DNA of 64,000 nt from Bombella intestini. GTDB lineage: Bacteria > Pseudomonadota > Alphaproteobacteria > Acetobacterales > Acetobacteraceae. Position numbers and translations under genes: made by a program. The stretch covers positions 1 to 64,000 of the forward strand of contig NZ_JATM01000004.1 of assembly GCF_002003665.1 (NCBI RefSeq), given 5' to 3'. Below, in pieces: positions 54,944 to 63,446 of the stretch. The notes under the pieces were generated by a model, which was not told the origin of the DNA, did no database searches, and saw only the letters and a list, made by a program, of their open reading frames with translations. Position 1 is the first letter of the stretch. Each line of letters opens with the position of its first letter.

Positions 54944-55787
54944 TGCCAGAAGACCTCATCTGATGAGCCGCATGAAGCTGCGTCCCTCTTTCTCCACTCT
55001 GGGGCTGTTCTGCGGGCTGGCCCTCCTCGCTGGCTGTGCCTCCAGCAATCCCAGCGAAGAGACCTTCCCCACGCCGGATTACAGCTATCTGCCCCCTCTT
55101 AACCTGAATGTTAGTCAGGTTAATGTTGGCACTCAAACCCAGCCGGACAGTGATGATATTTCCTCCAAAAGTCCGACAAACCCTGCCGATACACTTACCC
55201 TGATGGCTCATCAGCGTCTGCACGCCATGGGGTCATCTGGTACGGCTAACCTCACCATCACCAAGGCAGAAATGACCAAAGCCCCGCACCATGCGCTCAG
55301 CGGAAGCTACACGGTCAAGCTGAACCTTAATGATACAGCCCATAATCATCATGGCTTCATCACGGCCCATGTTCAGCGCACGATTGATGCCCCCAGCGAT
55401 CTCGGGCTGGAACATAACCTCCATACGCTCAATAGCCAGCTAATGGACGATATGAATGTCGAGCTGGAGTATCAGGTGCGTAGTCATCTTGCCTCTTGGC
55501 TGACCGATGCGACAGGCACACCTTTGGATGCCGCAACCATTCAGAGCCAAGACCTGAGCAGCACGGACCTCTCTGCCCCCAACTCAACGGCGACTCAGTC
55601 CTCGGCCGGTACTGCTGTGAGCGGGGCCACTGCAACAGCTGGACGGGCTACCAGCAATGCTACCAATTCCGCAAACGCCGCCATCAAAGGCTGGCAACAA
55701 CCTGCTACAGCGGAAATCGGGCAGGCAGCACCCTCAACAGGTCGGCTTCACTCCCCACCGCCGGGTGTTCTCACACTGCCCCAATAA
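54921..55787 (+). CDS. Hypothetical lipoprotein
   Basis: A predicted lipoprotein of up to 288 residues. The signal sequence runs from MKLRPSFSTLGLFCGLALLAGC with a LAGC lipobox; ATGs at 54921, 54963 and 54972 are all possible starts. The longest would overlap the upstream gene by 23 bases. The mature part contains DTLTLMAHQRLHAMGSSGTANLTI, a beta-rich section, then a Ser/Thr/Ala-rich low-complexity C-terminal third. I recognise no family. Outer-membrane placement is likely. Confidence 0.68.
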   Translation: MKTMTNHSARRPHLMSRMKLRPSFSTLGLFCGLALLAGCASSNPSEETFPTPDYSYLPPLNLNVSQVNVGTQTQPDSDDISSKSPTNPADTLTLMAHQRLHAMGSSGTANLTITKAEMTKAPHHALSGSYTVKLNLNDTAHNHHGFITAHVQRTIDAPSDLGLEHNLHTLNSQLMDDMNVELEYQVRSHLASWLTDATGTPLDAATIQSQDLSSTDLSAPNSTATQSSAGTAVSGATATAGRATSNATNSANAAIKGWQQPATAEIGQAAPSTGRLHSPPPGVLTLPQ

Positions 55788-55929
55788 GGGGAACAGCAAG
55801 CGGGACGCAGAAAAAAGACATTCAGTAGCGGGGATGACAGCGGCGTAACTTGTTTTCTGCTGTCTTTTTTCCCATTCTGCCCCTCTGCTGGATGTTTTTT
55901 TACTTTCTTAAACCGGGCTGCGCTGTGCG

Positions 55930-56712
55930 ATGACATCATCTTCTCCTCTTCCCCCCCACGGTGTTTCTGCCCCGCTGTCCCGGCGTGGCTTCATGGGGGG
56001 GGCCGCTTCCCTTTCCAGCGTTTCCCTGCTCAGCCATGCGGCCAAAGCGGACGAAAAGAACACAGGGCAGCAACCCAACGCACCAGACGATAACCCGGCT
56101 CATTACAAGCCTGTCTTCTTCAATCCAGAAGAATATCTCTTTCTCTGCCATGCTTGCGAGCGCATCCTTCCACAGGATGAAAACGGGCCGGGGGCACAAG
56201 CTCTTGGCGTGCCCCGCTTCATCGACCGGCAGATGACCACCCCCTACGGTCATGGCGACCTCTGGTATATGAAGGCCCCTTTCGTAAATGGCCCGCCCGA
56301 GCTGGGCTATCAGCTGCCTTACAGCCCGCAGGACCTGTATCGTGGGGCCATCACACCCATCAACACCTATTGCCTCATGACCTATCACGCCATCTTTGCC
56401 GCTCTCGCTCCGGAATGGCAGGATGATGTCCTGCACACACTGGAAGACAATAAACTCTCTTTCAATGAGATTCCCGGTTCTACCTTCTTCGAGCAGCTAC
56501 GTACCAACACGTTGGAAGGTGCCTTCTCCGACCCCGCTTATGGTGGCAACTACGCTATGGGCGGCTGGAAGATGATGGGCTTTCCCGGTGCCCGGGCGGA
56601 CTTCATGGACTGGATCAATCAAGAAGGGGCTCCCTACCCTCTAGGGCCGGTTGGCATGCCTCCCAAACCCGACCCTTATAGCCCCTCTTTCCAGAATGAT
56701 GAGGAGGGCTGA
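55930..56712 (+). CDS. Membrane-bound dehydrogenase small subunit (gluconate 2-dehydrogenase subunit 3 family)
   Basis: A 260-residue gamma-type subunit. The N-terminus carries a Tat signal SRRGFMGGAA (17-26) and a hydrophobic stretch ending in HAAKA. The mature part (FFNPEEYLFLCHACERILPQD, GVPRFIDRQM) is the gluconate 2-dehydrogenase subunit 3 signature. It chaperones Tat export of the partner flavoprotein, which lacks its own signal. The flavoprotein gene starts four bases downstream, so this is an S-L-C operon. Confidence 0.92.
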   Translation: MTSSSPLPPHGVSAPLSRRGFMGGAASLSSVSLLSHAAKADEKNTGQQPNAPDDNPAHYKPVFFNPEEYLFLCHACERILPQDENGPGAQALGVPRFIDRQMTTPYGHGDLWYMKAPFVNGPPELGYQLPYSPQDLYRGAITPINTYCLMTYHAIFAALAPEWQDDVLHTLEDNKLSFNEIPGSTFFEQLRTNTLEGAFSDPAYGGNYAMGGWKMMGFPGARADFMDWINQEGAPYPLGPVGMPPKPDPYSPSFQNDEEG

Positions 56713-56716
56713 CCCC

Positions 56717-58510
56717 ATGACGGACCAGACATTTCCTCCCACAAAACCGGATGTTGTTGTCATTGGTGCGGGCTGGGCAGGCAGCATCATGGCCAAGGAA
56801 CTGACAGAAGCAGGGCTGAACGTCACTATGCTGGAGCGTGGGCACGATCACAGCACAGCTGTTGAGGGGACCTATCCCGGGTCCATCGATGAGCTACGAG
56901 GGGCTGTGCGCAAACGCCTCTTCCAAAAACTAGCCCATACCTCCCTGACCATCCGCAACAAACCAAACGAGACTGCCCTACCCTACCGCCAACTGGCAGC
57001 GTTCCTGCCCGGCGAGGGAGTCGGCGGGGCCGGGCTGCATTGGTCGGGGTGCCACTTCCGGGTTACGGAAGATGACCTCCGTCTGCGTAGTGCCACCATC
57101 GAACGCTACGGGCAAAAATTCATCCCCAAGGACATGCATCTTCAGGACTACGGCATCAGCTACAAAGAGCTAGAGCCGTTCTTCGACAAAGCAGAAAAGG
57201 TCTTTGGCACCTCTGGAGAAGCCTCTTCCGTTCAAGGAAAAAAAACCGGGCAAGGTAACATCTTTGCCCCAGACCGGTCCGACCATTTCCCCTTGCCAGC
57301 CATGGCAGACACCTTCTCGGCTAGTGTCTTCCGCAAGGCGGCCAGCGAAGCAGGCTTCCACCCCTATAGTATGCCTGCTGCCAATGCATCCCAGCCCTAC
57401 ACCAACCCTTATGGCTGCCAGATGGGACCCTGCAATTTCTGCGGCTATTGCAGTGGGTATGCCTGCTACCTCTACTCCAAAGCCTCACCCAACGTGAACA
57501 TCCTACCCGCCCTGCGGCAGGATAAACGCTTCAACCTCATCACACAGGCGCAAGTGCTGGAGATCATGCTGGATGATACCCGCAAGAGAGCCACCGGCGT
57601 GCGGTATATCGACCTCAAAACTGAATCCGAGCAAATTATTGAGGCTGATCTTGTCATTCTCAGCGCATTCCAGCTGAATAATGTTCACCTCATGCTAACA
57701 TCTGGTATTGGCAAGCCTTACGATCCAGTCAGCCAGACTGGGACCATTGGCCGCAACTTCACCTACCAGACTATTACTTCATCCCGTGTCTGGCTGCCTG
57801 AAAATCGCTTTACCAACCAGTTTGTCGGTGCTGGCGGTGGTGGTGTAGCCATTGATGACTTCAACCATTCCGGGCTTGATCGTGGCAAAGCTGGTTTCAT
57901 TGGCGGCTCCCCCATCTGGGTGAATCAGGCTGGCCTAAAGCCCATTACAGCAGCCCAGAACAGCGGTGGAAAAGGCGCACCCCGCTGGGGTAGTGCCTAC
58001 AAAGCCGCCATGATCGACCAGTACAAACATTCCCTCGCCATTGATGCTCACGGTAGCAACATGGCCTACCGGGATGTCTATCTCGACCTAGACCCCACAT
58101 GGCGCAATGCTTACGGCCAACCTATGCTACGGATGACCTTCACCTGGAAGGATAACGACATCCGCATGAACCAGTTTGTCGTCAACCATATTGGCGACAT
58201 TGCCCAGGCCATGGGAGCCACAAAAACCAGCCTGAACAGCCTCCACCCCGGCCAACCTTTCGATAGCCGTGTCTATCAGACGACCCATCTCAATGGTGGG
58301 GTTATTCTAGGGAACAATCCAAAAACAAGTGCTCTGAACCGGTATCTTCAAAGCTGGGATGTCTCAAATCTGTTCGTTATCGGCTCCAGCGCTTTTCCGC
58401 AGGGAATGGGCTACAATCCAACCGGGCTGGTGGCGGCACTGGCCTATTGGTCTGCCTACCATATCCGCCAGACCTACCTCCGCAATCCCGGCCCGATGGT
58501 ACATGCCTGA
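56717..58510 (+). CDS. Membrane-bound dehydrogenase large subunit (GMC flavoprotein)
   Basis: FAD-containing catalytic subunit of 597 residues, periplasmic. The dinucleotide motif is VVVIGAGWAGSIMAKEL (GAGWAG 17-22) and LPGEGVGGAGLHWSG follows. A cysteine group C234-x4-C-x2-C-x2-C-x4-C250 in YGCQMGPCNFCGYCSGYAC should hold an Fe-S cluster, as known for fructose and FAD-glucose dehydrogenases. The C-terminus has the GMC active-site region FVIGSSAFPQGMGYNPTG. The S-L-C gene order fits sorbitol, gluconate or 2-ketogluconate dehydrogenase; the substrate is not decided. GGAGGG lies eight bases before the ATG. Confidence 0.93.
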   Translation: MTDQTFPPTKPDVVVIGAGWAGSIMAKELTEAGLNVTMLERGHDHSTAVEGTYPGSIDELRGAVRKRLFQKLAHTSLTIRNKPNETALPYRQLAAFLPGEGVGGAGLHWSGCHFRVTEDDLRLRSATIERYGQKFIPKDMHLQDYGISYKELEPFFDKAEKVFGTSGEASSVQGKKTGQGNIFAPDRSDHFPLPAMADTFSASVFRKAASEAGFHPYSMPAANASQPYTNPYGCQMGPCNFCGYCSGYACYLYSKASPNVNILPALRQDKRFNLITQAQVLEIMLDDTRKRATGVRYIDLKTESEQIIEADLVILSAFQLNNVHLMLTSGIGKPYDPVSQTGTIGRNFTYQTITSSRVWLPENRFTNQFVGAGGGGVAIDDFNHSGLDRGKAGFIGGSPIWVNQAGLKPITAAQNSGGKGAPRWGSAYKAAMIDQYKHSLAIDAHGSNMAYRDVYLDLDPTWRNAYGQPMLRMTFTWKDNDIRMNQFVVNHIGDIAQAMGATKTSLNSLHPGQPFDSRVYQTTHLNGGVILGNNPKTSALNRYLQSWDVSNLFVIGSSAFPQGMGYNPTGLVAALAYWSAYHIRQTYLRNPGPMVHA

Positions 58511-59886
58511 TGTCCTTGCTTCTCCCTTCTACCGGCACGAAACACACACTCTCCCTCCGCCCCCTGTTGATGGTGGGATTAGGTCTGCTGGGCATCATGG
58601 CGACCACCCTGCCAACCCGGGCCGCACAGGCTGACGATGCTGCCCCGCTGCCTGCAGGGCTGATTGAAGAAGGCCATTATCAAGCCATTCTAGGGGACTG
58701 CGCTGCCTGCCATACCCAGCCGGGCCGCCCTGCCTATAGCGGTGGGATGCCCTTCAAACTGCCCATGGGGACCATCTACTCCACCAACATCTCGCCGGAC
58801 CCTATTCACGGTATCGGTCATTATTCCGAGGCAGAATTCGCCCGGGCCGTTCAGCTCGGCATCCGCAAGGATGGCAGTGCGCTCTACCCGGCCATGCCTT
58901 ATCCGTCTTACGCACGACTAAGCAAGGCAGACATCCACGCCCTCTATGTCTATTTCCAGCGGGGCGTTACGCCGCAACCGGTTGACCCACCCGCCAACGG
59001 AATCATCTGGCCACTCTCCATGCGCTGGCCGTTGCATATCTGGCGGTGGCTGTTCTCTCCCTCCATCCAGTCCGCCCAGCTACGCACCAACAACCAGTTT
59101 TCCGATCCTGTGCTTGCCCGTGGGGCCTATCTGGTAGAAGGCCCCGGCCATTGCGGTGCCTGCCACAGTCCTCGCAGCATTACTCTCAATGAGAAAGCCC
59201 AGACCGCCAAGGATGGGCCACTCTTTCTCTCCGGTGGTGGCGTAGTGGAACAATGGGTTGTTCCCTCCATCCGGCAAGAAAATCGCACAGGACTGGGCCG
59301 CTGGAGCGAAGAGGACATTGTGGAGTTTCTCCGCACAGGCCGGGCACGAACAGGTGCTAGCTTTGGGGGCATGACACCCGTCATCGTCCATAGTGCCCAT
59401 GCCTTTAAGGATGCAGACCTGCACGCTATCGCCCGTTACCTCATGCTGTTAACCCCAACCCAGAAAGAAATGCCGTGGGTCTACGATCCCTCAACAGCGG
59501 CTATGCTGCGCCGTGCCGACATGTCCCAGCCAGGTGCACAAATTTACATGGACCGCTGCGCCGCCTGCCATCGCACCGATGGAGCGGGTTACGGAACGGT
59601 CTTCCCACCGCTGGCCGGCAATCCAGTCGTAATGACGGCAGATGCCACCTCGCTCATTCATATCGTCCTAGCAGGTGACAACACACACGCCCTACATACG
59701 TCACCCTCTGCCTTCACCATGCCGGGTTTCGCAGACACGCTTTCCGACAAAGATGTGGCCGACGTTGTCAGCTTCATACGAAAGAGCTGGGGCAATAACA
59801 GCAAGAGCGTAAAGGACAGTGCCGTGCGGCGCATCCGCCGTTCCATGCCACAGCCGGCTACTCCGGAGCAGCGTCCCAAGAACTAA
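58510..59886 (+). CDS. Membrane-bound dehydrogenase triheme cytochrome c subunit
   Basis: A 458-residue cytochrome subunit that takes electrons from the flavoprotein to ubiquinone in the inner membrane. There are three heme c motifs: CAACH (64-68), CGACH and CAACH. An N-terminal signal peptide (LLMVGLGLLGIMATTLPTRAAQA) exports it. The start ATG shares one base with the large-subunit stop (TGATG), so translation is coupled. A terminator follows the gene. Confidence 0.94.
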   Translation: MSLLLPSTGTKHTLSLRPLLMVGLGLLGIMATTLPTRAAQADDAAPLPAGLIEEGHYQAILGDCAACHTQPGRPAYSGGMPFKLPMGTIYSTNISPDPIHGIGHYSEAEFARAVQLGIRKDGSALYPAMPYPSYARLSKADIHALYVYFQRGVTPQPVDPPANGIIWPLSMRWPLHIWRWLFSPSIQSAQLRTNNQFSDPVLARGAYLVEGPGHCGACHSPRSITLNEKAQTAKDGPLFLSGGGVVEQWVVPSIRQENRTGLGRWSEEDIVEFLRTGRARTGASFGGMTPVIVHSAHAFKDADLHAIARYLMLLTPTQKEMPWVYDPSTAAMLRRADMSQPGAQIYMDRCAACHRTDGAGYGTVFPPLAGNPVVMTADATSLIHIVLAGDNTHALHTSPSAFTMPGFADTLSDKDVADVVSFIRKSWGNNSKSVKDSAVRRIRRSMPQPATPEQRPKN

Positions 59887-59914
59887 CGCCCGAACAAACA
59901 AAACAAAAACTACG

Positions 59915-59955
59915 ATCAGCCTCCCGCCTCCATGGTTGGGGGCTGATTTATTTTT
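59915..59955 (+). terminator. Terminator of the dehydrogenase operon
   Basis: Stem ATCAGCC/GGCTGAT with further C-G pairs inside is followed by TTATTTTT, 28 bases after the cytochrome subunit stop. Confidence 0.75.
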
Positions 59956-60127
59956 GTGACCTTTCTGTAATCTGAAATACGCATCAGAGACTGACTCACA
60001 AGAGCCTCTACCAGCAAGAAAAAGCCGCCTTGCAAGAGCTACAGCTACTCATGGACTTCCTTACAGGGATGTCATAAAGCAGACTAAAACAGTATTTAAT
60101 TCGCCTTATCGCCCTTTTTGCCTAAAT

Positions 60128-60167
60128 TGTTCCAACTTCCTTCTGCCTCTGGAATAAAACTGGAACA
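60128..60167. promoter_or_regulatory. Inverted repeat before the RND permease gene
   Basis: TGTTCCA (60128-60134) and TGGAACA (60161-60167) are exact reverse complements 26 bases apart, ending nine bases before the permease ATG. They could be a regulator site or a leader hairpin. The rest of 59956-60176 holds no supportable gene. Confidence 0.35.
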
Positions 60168-60176
60168 GTCAAACCC

Positions 60177-63100
60177 ATGAATGCCATTGTCATCACCGCC
60201 CTGAAGCGGCCTCTGACCTTTGTGGTACTGTCCATCCTGATCGTGATGTTCGGGGTGATGTCAGTCTTCAAAACACCGACTGACGTCTTTCCGAATATCA
60301 AGATCCCGGTGGTCTCTGCCGTCTGGACCTATGGCGGGATGCTGCCTGAGGAATTCGCAGGCCGTATCATCTACAACTACGAGCTGATGGTGACCTCCAC
60401 CGTGGAGGGCATCGAACATATGGAGTCCAACTCCTATTATGGGCGTGGGATTGTAACAATCTTCTTCCAACCCGGGTCTGAGATTGGCGAAGCAGAGGCG
60501 GAAGTGACCGCCATTTCCCAGACCGTCATCAAGCAGCTACCCGTGAACATCCCTGCCCCGATGATCATGCGGCTAGATGCATCTTCTGTTCCGGTTATCT
60601 CTCTGCAGATCACCTCAGACAAACAAACGCCCTCCGACCTCTACAAACTGGCGATGATCCGTGTTCGCCCGCTTCTAGTCACTGTTGAGGGGGCCGTGGT
60701 GCCACACCCCTATGGTGGGATGGATAGCTTCGTGATGGTCACGCTGAATCAGGACCAGCTCCGGGCGCACCATCTCTCGGCCATGGATGTGCAAAACGCC
60801 ATGCATGACCAGAACATCGTCCTCCCTGCTGGTGACCAGAAGATTGACGCTGTGGACTGGATGGTACAGACCAACGCCACCCCCAAGAGCATGAAGGCCA
60901 TCGGCAACATTCCGGTCAAGCGCGTGGGCAATGCCGTGATCTATGTGCATGACGTGGCGGATGTTTACCGAGGCGGCCATCCACAAACCAACCTTGTTCT
61001 CGTCAAAGGGCGTCAGGGTGTTGAGGTTGTCGTCATGAAGAGTGGTGAAGCCTCCACGCTGGATGTCGTGGATGGCGTGAAGAAAGCCCTCCCCCGCCTG
61101 CGGGCCGTCTTACCGGATGACGTGAAGGTCAGCATCCTGACCGATGCCTCCATCTTCGTGAAGGATGCCATCAAGGACGTGGTGCGGGAGATGGTCACCG
61201 CCGCCTTCCTGACCGGTATCGTGGTACTACTTTTCCTCGGGTCGTGGCGTTCTACTGTCATCATTGCGACCTCTATCCCGCTGGCCATTCTCTGCTCAGT
61301 CATCGGGCTGGGCTGGGCTGGTGAATCCATCAATGTCATGACGCTCGGCGGGCTTGCTCTGGCCGTTGGTATCCTCGTGGATGACGCCACGGTGATGATC
61401 GAGAACATCGACACGCATCTGGAGATGGGCAAAGCACTTGAGCCTGCCATCATTGATGCGGCCAACCAGATCGTGACGGCGACCTTTGTCTCCACCACCT
61501 GCATCTGCATTGTCTGGCTGCCCCTCTTTGAACTGGATGGCGTAGCTGGTTACCTATTCCGCCCTATGGCAGAAGCCATCATCTTCGCCATGATCGCCTC
61601 GTTTATCCTCTCCCGGACACTCGTCCCGACAATGGCAAAGTATCTGCTGGCCAATCACAGCCACGGCCAGAACATCCCCGACAAAGAACAACACATTGCT
61701 GATGCCAACAATGCAGCGGCAGCAGCAGGGCACCCTATCCAGCGTGGGGATGGCACGGACAGCCACAACCGCCCTACCCCCCTGCCGACACGCAGCGGTG
61801 TCATGGGCTTTTTCATCCGCTTTCAGCAAGGGTTTGAAAAACGGTTCAACAACTTCCGGGATAGCTACTACGCCTTGCTGGTTCGCTGTGTGGAACAGCG
61901 CAAGATATTTGTCGGCGTCTTCCTTGGCCTCTCAATCCTTTCACTGGGGTTGTATTTCACGGCGGGAAGAGACTTCTTCCCAGAGACGAAGTCTAATGCG
62001 CTCCAAATGCATATGCGTGCCCCGCTAGGTACCCGTATTGAGGTTGCCGGACGCATTGCCGCTCTGGTCTCCGACCGCATCGAGCATGATCTACCCGGGC
62101 AGGTCGAAGAGATCGTCAGCAACTGTGGCCTGCCAGAAGGGGCGCATAACCAGGCCTTCATCCCCACCCCGACCATCGGAACACAGGATTGCGACCTGAC
62201 AATAGCCCTGAAGGATGAAGCCTCCCCTGTTTGGGATTATCGTGCCCTACTGCGGAAGGACCTGTCCGCCCGCTTCCCCGGCACGGTCTTCACCTTCCAG
62301 CCAGCAGACCTGACAGCCAAAATCCTCAACTTCGGCTCTCCCGCACCGATCGACATTCAGATCAACGGGCCAGATATTGCGGATAATTATGACTATGCCC
62401 GCAAGATCATAGCCCGCCTGCGTCATATTCCGGGTGCTGCCGATGTCGTCATCCAGCAGACGATGAAAACACCAACCCTGATGATCCGTGGCAACCGGAC
62501 CTTCAGCCAGGCCACCGGCCTGACCGAAGCCGACCTCGCCAACAACCAGCTCATGACGCTTTCTGGCTCCAGCACGGTGGACCCACAGTTCTGGCTCGAC
62601 CCCAGCAACGATGTCACCTTCCCGCTGAACACCTACGTCTCGCAGGACCAGCTAACGCATCTGAGCGACCTGCTGACCATTCCGGTGGATAAGGGCGATG
62701 GTAACCCGACCGGGACGGGCGACCAGCTTCTGGGAAGCATCAGCACTGTCGTGCCGACTGGCACGCCGGGTGAGGTCTCTCACTTCAACTCCATGCCGGA
62801 GGTGGACATCTATGTCTCCACCGAAGGGCGAGACCTTGGTGCTGTCCTAACGGACGTCAAGAAGGTCATCAACGACACGAAACCCCTGCTGCCCAAAACG
62901 GCTGCAACGGAGATTCACGGGGCCGCCGTGACCATGTATGGGGCCTACAGCCAGCTTGTTATCGGGCTGATGGTTTCTGTCGTGCTGATCTATCTGCTGA
63001 TTGTCGTCAACTTCCAATCCTGGATGGATCCATTCATCATCATCACGGCTCTGCCCGGCGCACTGGCAGGGATCGCTTGGGCCCTGTTCCTCACCGGAAC

Positions 63101-63446
63101 ACGTCTATCCGTCCCGGCCCTGACGGGTGCCATCATGTGCATGGGGACCGCCACGGCGAACTCCATTCTTGTGGTGTCCTTCGCCAGAGAGCGGATCGAA
63201 ATGCATGGCGATGCCCTCCGGGCGGCAACAGAAGCCGGACGGGAACGTATCCGCCCCGTGCTGATGACCGCCCTTGCCATGGTGGTGGGGATGATCCCCA
63301 TGGCGACCTCCAACTCTACCAATGCCCCACTGGGCCGAGCCGTGATTGGCGGGCTGATTGTCGCCACGCTTTCCACGCTGCTCTTTGTTCCCTGTGTCTA
63401 TGCAATCCTCCACAACCGTAATGCGCGTCATAAGGAGACCGTCTGA
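60177..63446 (+). CDS. RND efflux transporter permease (HAE1-like)
   Basis: Proton-driven inner-membrane pump subunit of 1089 residues, 12 predicted membrane helices with two large periplasmic loops. The proton-relay aspartates are in LAVGILVDDATVMIENI. The later helix reads MCMGTATANSILVVSFARE; where AcrB has the relay lysine (SAKNAIL) this protein has alanine. A Gln/His/Asn-rich cytoplasmic loop of about 60 residues occurs after the sixth helix. The adaptor gene follows with a one-base overlap (TGATG). Substrates are unknown. Confidence 0.92.
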   Translation: MNAIVITALKRPLTFVVLSILIVMFGVMSVFKTPTDVFPNIKIPVVSAVWTYGGMLPEEFAGRIIYNYELMVTSTVEGIEHMESNSYYGRGIVTIFFQPGSEIGEAEAEVTAISQTVIKQLPVNIPAPMIMRLDASSVPVISLQITSDKQTPSDLYKLAMIRVRPLLVTVEGAVVPHPYGGMDSFVMVTLNQDQLRAHHLSAMDVQNAMHDQNIVLPAGDQKIDAVDWMVQTNATPKSMKAIGNIPVKRVGNAVIYVHDVADVYRGGHPQTNLVLVKGRQGVEVVVMKSGEASTLDVVDGVKKALPRLRAVLPDDVKVSILTDASIFVKDAIKDVVREMVTAAFLTGIVVLLFLGSWRSTVIIATSIPLAILCSVIGLGWAGESINVMTLGGLALAVGILVDDATVMIENIDTHLEMGKALEPAIIDAANQIVTATFVSTTCICIVWLPLFELDGVAGYLFRPMAEAIIFAMIASFILSRTLVPTMAKYLLANHSHGQNIPDKEQHIADANNAAAAAGHPIQRGDGTDSHNRPTPLPTRSGVMGFFIRFQQGFEKRFNNFRDSYYALLVRCVEQRKIFVGVFLGLSILSLGLYFTAGRDFFPETKSNALQMHMRAPLGTRIEVAGRIAALVSDRIEHDLPGQVEEIVSNCGLPEGAHNQAFIPTPTIGTQDCDLTIALKDEASPVWDYRALLRKDLSARFPGTVFTFQPADLTAKILNFGSPAPIDIQINGPDIADNYDYARKIIARLRHIPGAADVVIQQTMKTPTLMIRGNRTFSQATGLTEADLANNQLMTLSGSSTVDPQFWLDPSNDVTFPLNTYVSQDQLTHLSDLLTIPVDKGDGNPTGTGDQLLGSISTVVPTGTPGEVSHFNSMPEVDIYVSTEGRDLGAVLTDVKKVINDTKPLLPKTAATEIHGAAVTMYGAYSQLVIGLMVSVVLIYLLIVVNFQSWMDPFIIITALPGALAGIAWALFLTGTRLSVPALTGAIMCMGTATANSILVVSFARERIEMHGDALRAATEAGRERIRPVLMTALAMVVGMIPMATSNSTNAPLGRAVIGGLIVATLSTLLFVPCVYAILHNRNARHKETV

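Noticed and set aside
55806-55872. Complementary A-rich and T-rich segments (AAAAAAGACA/TGTCTTTTTT) before the dehydrogenase operon
   Set aside because: The loop is about 40 bases and the arms are low-complexity; not convincing as a terminator or operator.
59969-60076. Short in-frame fragment ending LQELQLLMDFLTGMS before the RND genes
   Set aside because: It resembles the tail of a helical regulator and could be a remnant, but it is too short and has no start signal.
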